From contig NZ_FQZX01000003.1 of NCBI RefSeq assembly GCF_900142175.1, positions 62,001 through 126,000 of the forward strand: 64,000 nucleotides of DNA. Reading direction: 5' to 3'. The position numbers and the translations under genes were made by a program. Every line of letters begins with the position of its first letter. Position 1 is the stretch's first letter. The stretch comes from Maribacter aquivivus (GTDB lineage Bacteria > Bacteroidota > Bacteroidia > Flavobacteriales > Flavobacteriaceae). Below, in pieces: positions 1-8,843 of the stretch. A model generated the notes under the pieces. It did not search any database, was not told the origin of the DNA, and saw only the letters and a program-made list of their open reading frames with translations.

Positions 1-269
1 GAAAAAATAGGTCATTTGAATACAATCCTAGGTATTATGACGGCAAAGGAAAAGGTAATCCGTTTAAAATGGAGCCTAAATTCGACCAGTTTCGTAGTAC
101 ATTAAATACATCTCGAGGATTAAAAAGAAAGATTAATAGTGCTATAGAAGATACCAAAAGACAAGGTGATCGCAATTTAAAAATTAGAATGGTAGTTATT
201 ATTGCGGTATTGCTTCTTATTTTTCTTTACATAATTGATTTTGACCTCACAATTTTCTTTACTTCATAA
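1..269 (+). CDS. small membrane protein, 5' end outside window
   Basis: The reading frame is open from base 3, well before the first ATG at 69 (MEPKFDQF...), so the gene starts upstream of the window; the in-frame residues before that ATG (NRSFEYNPRYYDGKGKGNPF) look like genuine coding sequence. The visible 88 residues have a basic, Gly/Lys-rich soluble part and one C-terminal hydrophobic segment (VVIIAVLLLIFLYIIDF), which predicts a single membrane anchor. Its stop overlaps the mutL start by one base (TAATG), so the two are probably cotranslated. Similar flavobacterial proteins are often labelled riboflavin synthase subunit beta; nothing here supports that enzyme function. Role unknown. Confidence 0.75.
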   Translation, partial: KNRSFEYNPRYYDGKGKGNPFKMEPKFDQFRSTLNTSRGLKRKINSAIEDTKRQGDRNLKIRMVVIIAVLLLIFLYIIDFDLTIFFTS

Positions 270-2119
270 TGGCAGATATTATTAGATTATTACCTGACCA
301 TGTAGCAAACCAAATCGCTGCAGGTGAAGTGGTGCAACGCCCATCTTCTGTGGTAAAAGAGTTAATGGAGAATGCCATTGATGCTGGTGCTACCGAAATT
401 CAACTTATTATAAAAGATGGTGGTAAAACACTAATTCAAGTAGTTGATAATGGTAAGGGTATGAGTGGTACAGATGCTCGTTTAAGCTTTGAGCGCCATG
501 CAACATCTAAAATTCAAAAGGCAGAAGATCTTTTCAATTTAAATACCAAAGGTTTTAGGGGAGAGGCTCTAGCTTCTATTGCGGCAATTGCGCATGTAGA
601 AATGCTTACCAAGACTGAAGATGACGAAATTGGCACTAAAATTAAAATTGAAGGCAGTAAAATAGTAACCCAAGAAGTTGTTGTTGCTCCCAAGGGAACT
701 TCAATGTTAGTAAAGAATCTGTTTTTTAATATTCCTGCTAGACGTAATTTTTTAAAATCTGATCAAGTTGAATATCGTCACATTGCAGATGAGTTTCATA
801 GAATTTCATTAGCGCATCCGCAAGTAGCATTTAACTTTTATAATAACGGTAGCGATGTATTTCAGTTACCGGCTACCGATTTTAGAAAACGTATCGTTCA
901 TATTTTTGGTAGAAAGACTGATGAAAAACTAGTGCCTGTAGAAGAAGAAACTCACGTAGTAAAAATCTCAGGGTATATTCAAAAACCTGAATTCGCTAAA
1001 AAGAGTAGGGGGGAGCAATTTTTCTTTGCTAATAATAGATTTATAAAGAGTCCGTATCTACATCATGCCATACTAGGTGCTTTTGAAGGTTTAATTCGTC
1101 CTGGAACACATCCAGGTTATTTTTTGAATTTAGAAGTTGATCCAGGTACTATTGATATAAATATACACCCAACGAAAACAGAGGTGAAGTTTGACGACGA
1201 GCATACATTGTATGCAATGCTAAAATCTACGGTAAAGCATAGTCTAGGTCAATTTAATGTGGTGCCTGCATTGGACTTTGAGCAAGATCAAAATTTAGAT
1301 ACTCCATATTCCTATAAGAATAAGCAAGTTGGTATACCGCAAGTTGTGGTTGATTCTTCTTTTAACCCTTTTGAAACTGTGCAACCATCGAAAGGAAATT
1401 CTGGAGGTAGTAGCTATTCAAAACCAAAAGTAGATGGTTGGGAGAATTTATATTTAGGTTTAGAGAATACCGTTGATAGTGGGGCTAGTCATTTAGAATT
1501 TGAGTCAGAGGTTGTAAATAGTAGTATTTTTGATGATGAAAGAGAAGTTTTTGATCATACGACCACTACTTTTCAAATGCGTAAAAAATATATTATTACG
1601 ACCATAAAATCTGGTATGGTGGTAATTAATCAAAGTAGGGCGCACCAACGCGTGCTGTATGAGAATTTTTTAAAAAATATAACCATAAAAGAAGCCGTAA
1701 GTCAGCAATTGCTTTTTCCATTGACTTTATCTTTTTCAAATAGTGAAATTAATATCTTAAAAGAGATTAAAGAGAATTTATGTACTGTCGGTTTTGTATT
1801 CGGAGAAATAACTGAAGACGGAGTAGAGATTTCTGGTGTGCCTGTATTAGTTGTAGAGAGTGAAGTGCAAATGATAATGGAGCAACTGATTTCAGATTTC
1901 CAACAAGAAGTACCTGGTGATAGTTTTTCTCAAAGTGATATGTTGGCGAAAACCTTGGCAAAAACCCTTTCGGTTAAAACAGGTGAATCCTTAGATGAGG
2001 TTTCTCAAGTAAAGTTGGTTAATGACCTATTCGCTTGTAAGGAAACCACTCTTAGTCCGTTTAACAAAAAAGTATACATTACTGTTACAGAGAACGATAT
2101 TGAACGAAAATTTATATAA
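269..2119 (+). CDS. mutL: DNA mismatch repair protein MutL
   Basis: MutL couples mismatch recognition by MutS to strand incision and excision. The 616-residue protein has the GHKL ATPase motifs in order: ENAIDAG (34-40), DNGKGM (60-65) and GFRGEAL (95-101), followed by the MutL transducer region with PARRNFLKS near 157-164. A poorly conserved linker spans about 335-430 and the C-terminal dimerisation domain follows. In that domain the endonuclease motif DQHA(x)2E(x)4E reads NQSRAHQRVLYE (454-465), with Asp, His and the first Glu replaced. The extreme C-terminus reads SPFNK where incising MutLs carry CPHGRP. It starts in a one-base overlap with the preceding gene and ends directly against a rhomboid gene. 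Family assignment is secure; loss of nicking activity is inferred. Confidence 0.97.
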   Translation: MADIIRLLPDHVANQIAAGEVVQRPSSVVKELMENAIDAGATEIQLIIKDGGKTLIQVVDNGKGMSGTDARLSFERHATSKIQKAEDLFNLNTKGFRGEALASIAAIAHVEMLTKTEDDEIGTKIKIEGSKIVTQEVVVAPKGTSMLVKNLFFNIPARRNFLKSDQVEYRHIADEFHRISLAHPQVAFNFYNNGSDVFQLPATDFRKRIVHIFGRKTDEKLVPVEEETHVVKISGYIQKPEFAKKSRGEQFFFANNRFIKSPYLHHAILGAFEGLIRPGTHPGYFLNLEVDPGTIDINIHPTKTEVKFDDEHTLYAMLKSTVKHSLGQFNVVPALDFEQDQNLDTPYSYKNKQVGIPQVVVDSSFNPFETVQPSKGNSGGSSYSKPKVDGWENLYLGLENTVDSGASHLEFESEVVNSSIFDDEREVFDHTTTTFQMRKKYIITTIKSGMVVINQSRAHQRVLYENFLKNITIKEAVSQQLLFPLTLSFSNSEINILKEIKENLCTVGFVFGEITEDGVEISGVPVLVVESEVQMIMEQLISDFQQEVPGDSFSQSDMLAKTLAKTLSVKTGESLDEVSQVKLVNDLFACKETTLSPFNKKVYITVTENDIERKFI

Positions 2120-2863
2120 ATGGGAAGAATTACAGATACTATAAAGCATTTACTGATTATCAACGTTCTGTTTTTTGTAGCTACACAAATGTATGGCGAG
2201 CAAATGTACGAGTGGTTCTCATTGTATTTTCCGAAGAACGAACACTTTGAGCTATGGCAGATTATAACACATATGTTCATGCATGGCGGTTTTATGCATA
2301 TACTTTTTAATATGTATGCCCTGTGGGCTTTTGGTACACCTTTAGAACGTATGTGGGGTAGAAATAAGTTTTTGTTTTTCTATATCTCAGCGGGTTTAGG
2401 TGCGGCTTTAATTCATATAGGTGTTAATTATTATTACTACAATGCCGGCATGAGCGCTTTAGTTGATTCGGGAATTTCTGAAAGTAGTATTCTAGAGATT
2501 ATTAATAGCGGACAGTATAATACAGAGTGGTATTCCATTGCAGGTAAAGCGACGATAGATAACTTTTTAGGTGCTTTCAATACTCCGGTAGTCGGTGCAT
2601 CGGGTGCAATTTATGGTATTTTGGTAGCATTTGGAATGTCTTATCCTAATAGCGAATTGTTTCTTATTTTTCTTCCTGTTCCTATAAAAGCCAAATTTTT
2701 TATACCTGTTTTAATAGGTTTAGATTTGTTTTCAGGTGTAACTGGCTACAGTTTGTTTGGACAAGGTATTGCGCATTTTGCACACGTAGGTGGTGCTTTA
2801 TTCGGATTCTTAATGATGTGGTACTGGAAAAAAAATCAGTTTAATAATAATAGGTGGAACTAA
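2120..2863 (+). CDS. rhomboid family intramembrane serine protease
   Basis: A 247-residue polytopic membrane protein of the rhomboid S54 family, which cleaves transmembrane substrates inside the lipid bilayer. The catalytic dyad is visible: Ser161 in GASG (159-162) and His222 in AHFAHVGGALFGF. The conserved HxxxN of the second helix is present as HILFN (60-64). Residues about 100-155 form a longer loop than in the minimal GlpG core. It begins immediately after the mutL stop and is followed three bases later by a second rhomboid, so the three genes probably form one transcript. Substrate unknown. Confidence 0.93.
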   Translation: MGRITDTIKHLLIINVLFFVATQMYGEQMYEWFSLYFPKNEHFELWQIITHMFMHGGFMHILFNMYALWAFGTPLERMWGRNKFLFFYISAGLGAALIHIGVNYYYYNAGMSALVDSGISESSILEIINSGQYNTEWYSIAGKATIDNFLGAFNTPVVGASGAIYGILVAFGMSYPNSELFLIFLPVPIKAKFFIPVLIGLDLFSGVTGYSLFGQGIAHFAHVGGALFGFLMMWYWKKNQFNNNRWN

Positions 2864-2866
2864 GAT

Positions 2867-3748
2867 ATGGCTCAACCAGATTTAAAATATCAATTTAGTA
2901 GGTTAAACATAGCAGAGAAACTCATTGCAGTCAATGTATTGGTTTTTATTGTAAATGCCTTAATACCATTCTTGCTTGGTTTACAAAAAGATACCATTGC
3001 TCAGTGGTTTGAGCTACCTAATGATATTGTCGATATCGCTTTTCAGCCTTGGTCTATAGTTACCTATTCATTTTTTCATGGTGGTATAGGACACTTGTTT
3101 TGGAACATGTTGATGATTTATTTCGTAGGTCGCATCTTTCTGAATCTTTTTGACGCAAAACGATTTTTAAATGTGTATTTGTTAGGAGTTATTTTAGGCG
3201 GACTATTCTTCGTTCTAGGATATAATATCTTCCCTGCATTTTTTGACACAAATGCATCATTAATTGGTGCTTCAGCTGGTGCTAGTGCCGTTTTAATATT
3301 TATTTGCACCTATCTGCCCAATCAAGAAGTCAGAGTCATATTTTTCAATGTTAAATTGTGGATGGTTGGTGCTGTTTTGGTTTTAAGTGATTTAATTCAA
3401 TTACCTATCAGTAATTCAGGAGGGCATCTAGCTCATTTAGGTGGAGCGTTTTTGGGTTACTTATATGCAAGCCAATTAACAAAAGGAAATGATATTGGGT
3501 CTGGCTTTTCTAAATTTATGGATAGTATAGCCAACCTGTTCAAAGGTTCAGAGAAGAAGGCTGCAATGAAAACAGTTTATAAAAATAAGAGTACTACGCG
3601 TAATAATGCTAATACTGTCGTAGATTATGATAAGAAAACACATCAGAAGAAGATTGATGCTATTCTAGATAAAATAAGCAAGTCTGGTTATGAAAGCCTT
3701 TCAAAAGTAGAGAAGGACTTTTTGTTTAAAGCTGGTAAAGAGAATTAA
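2867..3748 (+). CDS. rhomboid family protein with C-terminal cytosolic extension
   Basis: A second, longer rhomboid (293 residues) in tandem with the preceding one. The N-terminal 200 residues carry the membrane core: HLFWN (76-80), the serine motif GASA (134-137, repeated as GASA at 138-141) and HLAHLGG with His190. The usual GxSG is therefore GxSA. After the last helix comes a basic linker and a short helical tail (about 245-293, ending KVEKDFLFKAGKEN) of the kind attached to many Bacteroidetes rhomboids (DUF6576-like, from memory). It lies three bases after the first rhomboid and two before the next gene. It is probably an active protease, but the changed Gly leaves some doubt. Confidence 0.9.
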   Translation: MAQPDLKYQFSRLNIAEKLIAVNVLVFIVNALIPFLLGLQKDTIAQWFELPNDIVDIAFQPWSIVTYSFFHGGIGHLFWNMLMIYFVGRIFLNLFDAKRFLNVYLLGVILGGLFFVLGYNIFPAFFDTNASLIGASAGASAVLIFICTYLPNQEVRVIFFNVKLWMVGAVLVLSDLIQLPISNSGGHLAHLGGAFLGYLYASQLTKGNDIGSGFSKFMDSIANLFKGSEKKAAMKTVYKNKSTTRNNANTVVDYDKKTHQKKIDAILDKISKSGYESLSKVEKDFLFKAGKEN

Positions 3749-3750
3749 GC

Positions 3751-4782
3751 ATGAAGAAAATGTCTTATTTTAAAAAGCTCATGTTGTTCTTAAATGTAAT
3801 TGTAGCTTTTAGTTTGTTTTTGGCTTGTATAGTGCCCTATACATCTTCAGCTAGTTTAGCGTTTATTAGTTTAACAGTGCCTGCTTTGGTTCTGATTAAT
3901 ATGTTATTTTTCTTGTATTGGTTAATTGGTAAAAGGATATATCTACTGTTGTCACTTTCAATATTGGTTTTTGGTTATTTTACATTAGGTTCATTTATTG
4001 CGTTTAATGGGAGGTCAAACAATATTGCTGATTCTGAAACATTATCCTTGATGACCTATAATGTTTTAGGTTTTCATAGTAAAAATCATGAAGATTGGGA
4101 TTATAATACAAGTTCTGAAGTCTTTTCCTTTATTCAGGAACAAAATCCAGAAATTATCTGTTTGCAAGAATTCGACCAAATGAGAATCAAAAAGGGGGTT
4201 TTAAAAAACTATCCTTTTGTTTCTAAAAGATATAATCAAGAAAATGTTCAAGGAGGAAAAAATTTAGCTATTTATTCAAAGTACAAGATTGTCAATAACG
4301 GTAAGCTAGAATTTCCAGATACTTATAATGGTGGGCTTTTTGTAGACCTTGTGGTAAAGAACGATACAATAAGAGTTTTTAATCTTCATATGGAATCATT
4401 TGGTGTTAGACCTTATAGTATTAAATATGAGCGGTCTGATCGCTTATTTGTTCGCTTAAGAGATTCTTTTGCAAAGCAACAAAAGCAAGCTTTGATTGTG
4501 AAACAACATATTGATAATAGTCCATATAAAGTTATAGTTGCTGGTGATTTTAATAATACACAATTTTCTAAAAGTTATTTTGATGTTAGAGGTGATTTAA
4601 ATGATAGCTTTTTAGAAGGTGGTCATGGATACGGTGAAACTATAAAATTTTGGAAATTTCCTTTTAGGATAGATATGCTTTTAATAGATCGGTCCTTTGA
4701 TGTGTTATCTCATAAAAATTATAATCTTAATCTTTCTGATCACGAGCCTATTATGGCAACTTTTAAATTGTCTGGCGAATAA
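3751..4782 (+). CDS. membrane-anchored endonuclease/exonuclease/phosphatase family protein
   Basis: A 343-residue protein with about three hydrophobic segments in the first 90 residues, followed by an EEP-fold domain. EEP motifs appear in order: SLMTYNVLG, CLQEFDQ (metal-binding Glu), LHMESFG, AGDFNN (catalytic Asp and Asn) and the terminal SDHEPI. The domain is expected to lie outside the cytoplasmic membrane. Members cleave phosphodiester bonds in nucleic acids, lipids or inositol phosphates, and the substrate here cannot be told. It follows the second rhomboid after two bases. Its 3' end overlaps the convergent gene by 20 bp, with no terminator between them. Confidence 0.9.
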   Translation: MKKMSYFKKLMLFLNVIVAFSLFLACIVPYTSSASLAFISLTVPALVLINMLFFLYWLIGKRIYLLLSLSILVFGYFTLGSFIAFNGRSNNIADSETLSLMTYNVLGFHSKNHEDWDYNTSSEVFSFIQEQNPEIICLQEFDQMRIKKGVLKNYPFVSKRYNQENVQGGKNLAIYSKYKIVNNGKLEFPDTYNGGLFVDLVVKNDTIRVFNLHMESFGVRPYSIKYERSDRLFVRLRDSFAKQQKQALIVKQHIDNSPYKVIVAGDFNNTQFSKSYFDVRGDLNDSFLEGGHGYGETIKFWKFPFRIDMLLIDRSFDVLSHKNYNLNLSDHEPIMATFKLSGE

Positions 4783-5083
4783 AGTAACAGTCTACGGTAT
4801 CAGCTAAAATATGTATGAGCAATGCCAAACCGATAATTCGTGTCTTCTTGTAAGTGAATAATAGCGTATATATACTAATTGCCCAATAGGTATGTAAAGG
4901 GTGAAAATTTATACTGCATCGATTAGGATCAAACATTGGTGTAGCTAAAAGGTGGTCAACATCAATTACAATGGCAGATAATAATATAACAGCAGACCAG
5001 AACTTATTTTCTTTATAGAAATAAATAGAAATTATAATGGGTACAATAAAATGTATTCCATAATGCGCTATGAATCTAATCAT
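4763..5083 (-). CDS. small integral membrane protein, DUF6122-like
   Basis: A 106-residue protein with three or four hydrophobic helices. Recognisable conserved features are MIRFIAHYGIHF at the N-terminus, the acidic pair in AIVIDVDHLLATPMFDPNRC and the segment INFHPLHTYWAI. This matches the flavobacterial DUF6122 family as I remember it; a DVDH...HxxHT layout resembles membrane metal-dependent hydrolases of the YdjM/LexA-binding type, but that is weak. It is the last gene of the parA-to-wbqC operon and overlaps WbqC by 8 bp and the convergent EEP gene by 20 bp. Function unknown. Confidence 0.8.
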   Translation of the reverse strand: MIRFIAHYGIHFIVPIIISIYFYKENKFWSAVILLSAIVIDVDHLLATPMFDPNRCSINFHPLHTYWAISIYTLLFTYKKTRIIGLALLIHILADTVDCYFIRQTI

Positions 5084-5705
5084 TATCGGCAGCTATGAAC
5101 TCGTGTTTTAGATACTGTATACTATTGGGACCTAGGTTGAACAAGAGATCCAATATACTTAGGTTTGGGGTAAACCCATGTCGATCACCAAAGACTTGTG
5201 TATAAGGTTCTATATTCAATTGAGGCTTAAATTTAGCGCTTATTAAAAATCTAAAATCTTCTTTGCTTTCAGGGGTAGTCTCATATGCAAGAGTTTTTTC
5301 TGTAGGCATTTCTAGTTGAAGACATTCAAATATTGTCTCTATGGTCTTTAAATTAAAGTCAAGCAGGCTTTCGTAAGTTTGATGGTAAAGTGGTCTAATA
5401 TCATCTTCATAAAACTCAAAGAAAGGCGATGTTCTATAAGCTGTTTCTAAGGTTCGCCAATGTTGACGTTGCCAAGGATAAGAATTGTCTATTAAAACAT
5501 CCTTATATTTTTGTCTGCCATTTGCTCTACCAGCATGAATGATTGGTATGCTTAATATATGCTTACCTCGGTCATTAGAAATATTAGTTCTATTTCTAAA
5601 TGTCTGTTTTTGGTAATTATCATTTACCTCCCAACAAATTGGATGGTGCATGATATAACTGAACGTTAATATGTTCGGAAAATAAGAGGGATGAATTAAT
5701 TTCAC
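5076..5705 (-). CDS. WbqC family protein
   Basis: A 209-residue soluble protein of the WbqC family, whose members occur in polysaccharide and amino-sugar biosynthesis loci and are suspected to be cysteine-protease-fold or acyl/aminotransferase-like enzymes without a firm activity. Typical features are the N-terminal HPSYFPNILTFSY, the QKQTFRNR segment, the LSIPI strand and SYPWQRQHWRTLETAY followed by SPFFEFYEDD. It starts with GTG inside the lepB stop (GTGA overlap, 4 bp), which indicates translational coupling. No sugar-biosynthesis gene is nearby, so its task here is unknown. Confidence 0.88.
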   Translation of the reverse strand: MKLIHPSYFPNILTFSYIMHHPICWEVNDNYQKQTFRNRTNISNDRGKHILSIPIIHAGRANGRQKYKDVLIDNSYPWQRQHWRTLETAYRTSPFFEFYEDDIRPLYHQTYESLLDFNLKTIETIFECLQLEMPTEKTLAYETTPESKEDFRFLISAKFKPQLNIEPYTQVFGDRHGFTPNLSILDLLFNLGPNSIQYLKHEFIAADND

Positions 5706-7402
5706 TTTTTTTCCTTTTTACGTTTCCAGAACCAATTTCCTACGAAATAGGCTACTAGTAATATTAAGAAGTACTTGAAATAAGATTGTGGTTCTCCGTC
5801 GCCATTCACTGTAGTAAATATACGATCCCATCTTGGTCTCCAGTTGCTAATACCTTCAGTGAAATTATCAAAACTCATCCAGATGAAAATTGGTGTTCCA
5901 ACAATATGATTTTCTGGAACATAACCCCAAGCTCTACTGTCTTCAGAGTGGTCCCTATTATCACCCATCATCCAAAAGTAATCTTGTTTAAAAGTATATG
6001 TAGTAGCTGGTGATCCATTAATACTAATTTGATTGCCAGATACAGAAATTTCGTTCTTTTCATACTCCTTAATAATCTTTTTGTAAAGAGGAAGTACTTT
6101 TAGGTTCAGTTCTACTGTAGCTCCTTTTTGAGGAATGTAAATAGGTCCTAGTTGACTATAGTTCCAGGGGTAATCAGTACTTTGAGGGAATAGGTTGATG
6201 CCTCTTCTTCCTTTTGCTGTAACTTTTTGAACTAAAGAATCTATATTTGAGTCATTTCTTAGCGAACTTACCATGTCTGCAGTTAAAGGCACAGTGCGTT
6301 TGCGGTCAGTTACCTCTTTTAATGCTAATCTATATTTAGATATAACCTTAGCGGGTATGCCAGATGCTTTTGTGTACAACTCTAGTTGTCCGTTCTCAGT
6401 TTGGTTAAAGCCCATGATATAAGACCTTAAACCATTTACTTGATCCTGGTTAAGCGGACTGGATTGGTATTTTCTAGTGAAATCGGTAATGCCCAAATTG
6501 GCAAGTGTTTTAGAAGAAACTCCCTTTGAGCTATAGATATCGTAGTCGAATTGTGGCTTTGCGCTTTTTGGTAATTCTAATTGTTTTCCGTTTATAAAAA
6601 CATAACCATTACGTACCTCTAAAGAATCGCCAGGTACACCAACACAACGTTTAACATAGTTAGACTTTTTATCTATGGGCTTGTCAACTCCTTTTTCTTT
6701 CTTGAAAAATACACGAACGGTATCTGCTGGCCAGCTAAATACTACAATGTCATTTCGCTCTACTTTTGTGAAACCAGGTAATCTAAAATAGGGTAGTTGA
6801 GGTTTTTTTAAATAAGAAGGAATACCTAAGCCTGGTAACGTATCATGAACCATTGGAGCGGCTACGGTAGTCATCGGCGTTCTTGCGCCGTAGTGAAACT
6901 TACTAACGAAAAGAAAATCTCCTACTCTTAATGTACGCTCTAATGATCCTGTTGGTATCACATAAGGTTGAACAAAATAGGTATGAACCAATGTGGCTGC
7001 TACAACAGCAAATAAAATGGAACTTACCCATTCACCTGCTGCAGTTGTTGGGTGTAAAGATCGGTCTTCAATATATTTAACGTCTAGGGTATAGTTTATA
7101 TAATAAATGTATAAACCAAGTGTAAAGACGACAATCCAAGTTTCTAATTTACTATTTCTGCCAAAGCTTCTTATGGTTTCTACCCAAATCACCGGAAACA
7201 TCAATAAGTTAATAATAGGTATGAATAATAATATTACCCACCATTTTGGTCTATTGATAATTTGCATTAAAACTATAGCGTTGTAAACAGGTATTGCTGC
7301 TTCCCAAGCTTTTCTACCTGCTTTTACGTAAAGTTTCCAAGTACCTAAAAAATGTATTACTTGTACAATGAGAATAAAAATAATCCATTGAGTGCCGTTC
7401 AT
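5702..7402 (-). CDS. lepB: signal peptidase I
   Basis: Removes Sec signal peptides on the outer face of the cytoplasmic membrane. The protein has 566 residues, far longer than the 324 of E. coli LepB. Residues 1-110 form about four hydrophobic segments of a DUF5684-like domain. The catalytic core has Ser153 in IPTGSLERTL and Lys251 in SNYVKRCVGVPGD; the GDNRDHSEDSR box lies near residues 480-490. A long insertion of about 200 residues separates the Lys box from that motif, as in other Bacteroidetes signal peptidases. A further transmembrane segment and a basic KKEKK tail end the protein. It lies 95 bp after dapB in the same orientation and overlaps wbqC. Confidence 0.95.
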   Translation of the reverse strand: MNGTQWIIFILIVQVIHFLGTWKLYVKAGRKAWEAAIPVYNAIVLMQIINRPKWWVILLFIPIINLLMFPVIWVETIRSFGRNSKLETWIVVFTLGLYIYYINYTLDVKYIEDRSLHPTTAAGEWVSSILFAVVAATLVHTYFVQPYVIPTGSLERTLRVGDFLFVSKFHYGARTPMTTVAAPMVHDTLPGLGIPSYLKKPQLPYFRLPGFTKVERNDIVVFSWPADTVRVFFKKEKGVDKPIDKKSNYVKRCVGVPGDSLEVRNGYVFINGKQLELPKSAKPQFDYDIYSSKGVSSKTLANLGITDFTRKYQSSPLNQDQVNGLRSYIMGFNQTENGQLELYTKASGIPAKVISKYRLALKEVTDRKRTVPLTADMVSSLRNDSNIDSLVQKVTAKGRRGINLFPQSTDYPWNYSQLGPIYIPQKGATVELNLKVLPLYKKIIKEYEKNEISVSGNQISINGSPATTYTFKQDYFWMMGDNRDHSEDSRAWGYVPENHIVGTPIFIWMSFDNFTEGISNWRPRWDRIFTTVNGDGEPQSYFKYFLILLVAYFVGNWFWKRKKEKK

Positions 7403-7497
7403 ATTCTTTAATTTTTATTGAAATAGGATGAATTTTTTTGATGCTAATTAAGTCATCAATAATTCATAAGTCTTTGAGATTAATTTTTGTTACGTTT

Positions 7498-8199
7498 TTA
7501 ACCTAGGTTTAACACATCTCTCATAGAAAAAACTCCTGCTTTACCAATAATCCATTCTGCTGCTGTTACTGCACCTAGGGCAAAACCTTCTCTGTTATGA
7601 GCAGTATGCTTTATCTCAATGCTGTCAACAATACTCTCGTAGGCTACGGTATGTGTACCTGGTACTGTGCCAATTCTTTTAGATGTAATTTTCAAAGTTT
7701 CTTTAGATGCACTGTCTAACTTCCATTGCTTGTAATTAGAGTTTGCAATAACACCTTCAGCTAAAGTTATGGCTGTTCCGCTGGGTGCATCTAATTTTTG
7801 AGTGTGATGTATTTCTTCCAGTTCCACGTTGTACTCAGGAAGATTCTGCATCATTTTTGCTAAGTAATTATTCAGCTCGAAAAAAATGTTTACTCCTAAA
7901 CTAAAATTAGAGGCGTATATAAATGCACCTTTCTTTTCTTGACATAAGGTAGTTGCATCTTCATATTTATCTAACCAACCAGTGGTACCTGATATTATTG
8001 GTACATTGTTATGTAAACATTTGGTAATATTGCCGAAAGCTGCTTCTGGCATACTGAAATCAATAGCAACATCCATAGTGCTAAAATCAATATTTTCAGA
8101 ATTCTCGTCAATTTTGGCAACAATTTCATGACCACGCTTTATAGCGACTTGTTCTATCATCTGCCCCATTTTTCCGTACCCGAAAAGTGCAATTCTCAT
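7498..8199 (-). CDS. dapB: 4-hydroxy-tetrahydrodipicolinate reductase
   Basis: Catalyses the NAD(P)H-dependent reduction step of the diaminopimelate/lysine pathway and so supplies meso-DAP for peptidoglycan. The nucleotide-binding loop is GYGKMGQMIE (7-16). Substrate motifs are SGTTGW and EIHHTQKLDAPSGTA, which hold the catalytic His pair and Lys. At 233 residues it is the short form seen in Bacteroidetes, against 273 in E. coli. It sits two bases after the DUF5683 gene and upstream of lepB, within the parA-parB operon. Confidence 0.96.
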   Translation of the reverse strand: MRIALFGYGKMGQMIEQVAIKRGHEIVAKIDENSENIDFSTMDVAIDFSMPEAAFGNITKCLHNNVPIISGTTGWLDKYEDATTLCQEKKGAFIYASNFSLGVNIFFELNNYLAKMMQNLPEYNVELEEIHHTQKLDAPSGTAITLAEGVIANSNYKQWKLDSASKETLKITSKRIGTVPGTHTVAYESIVDSIEIKHTAHNREGFALGAVTAAEWIIGKAGVFSMRDVLNLG

Positions 8200-8201
8200 T
8201 C

Positions 8202-8843
8202 TTAAAATTTTATAATTAATGCCATTCCGTAATTAGGACTATTGGTCACTTGATTTAAATCAAGATAGGGTTCAAAGTCTATACTCAGGTCATCATCAAT
8301 ATTAAACTGTTTTAAATGGGCGTCAACGTTGGCGTCAACTATATTTAAAGCATACAATGCAATCGCAGCAACTAGCCAAAGATCACGATCACTTTGAAAA
8401 CGTTCTTGTTGGTATTCTAATCTTTCTACATCAAATAATGGTAATGTTCCTTCACCATTAAATTCATCATCCGTAAAACCAGCTTGCCTTCTTATGAATG
8501 CTGTTCTAAAACGTTGATATTGATCATTGTTGTAGATATACATGTATACACTTCCGCCGATAGCTCCCCAGACAATTGGGGCTTTCCAGTATCGTTTGTT
8601 GTAAATTTGACCCATGCCAGGTAGAACTGCAGAATAAAATGCTGCTTTACTTGGGGCTAATGGATTAAATTCTTTTTTAGCCTTCTTGAAGGAAACAGAA
8701 TCTTTGATAACAATGCCATTTTTGGCAAGGTCAGCTTGGACGCTATCTATTTCAGTTTTAGGAATAGAATCTTGTTCCTCTTGAGAAAAGGAAAGATTAA
8801 TAAATAATAATAGTGTACTTAATAATGAAAGATAGTTACGCAC
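8202..8843 (-). CDS. DUF5683 domain membrane protein
   Basis: A 213-residue protein with an N-terminal signal peptide (NYLSLLSTLLLFINLSFS, cut near QEEQDS). After an acidic/basic linker come the typical family words PSKAAFYSAVLPGMGQIYN and RYWKAPIVWGAIGGSVYMY. A second hydrophobic segment (LVAAIALYALNIVDANVDAHL) and the end DFEPYL follow. This layout is the DUF5683 family, common in Bacteroidetes and of unknown function. It overlaps parB by 8 bp and precedes dapB by two bases, so it is surely cotranscribed with both. Confidence 0.88.
   Translation of the reverse strand: MRNYLSLLSTLLLFINLSFSQEEQDSIPKTEIDSVQADLAKNGIVIKDSVSFKKAKKEFNPLAPSKAAFYSAVLPGMGQIYNKRYWKAPIVWGAIGGSVYMYIYNNDQYQRFRTAFIRRQAGFTDDEFNGEGTLPLFDVERLEYQQERFQSDRDLWLVAAIALYALNIVDANVDAHLKQFNIDDDLSIDFEPYLDLNQVTNSPNYGMALIIKF

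Noticed and set aside
269..2119. mutL considered as a pseudogene because of its degenerate C-terminal motifs
   Set aside because: The frame is intact at full length and the ATPase motifs are perfect, so loss of specific metal ligands fits a functional variant better.
6050..6660. Long insertion in lepB considered as an inserted domain from transfer
   Set aside because: Long insertions between the Lys box and the GDNRDHSEDSR region are usual in Bacteroidetes signal peptidases, and the sequence looks like its surroundings.
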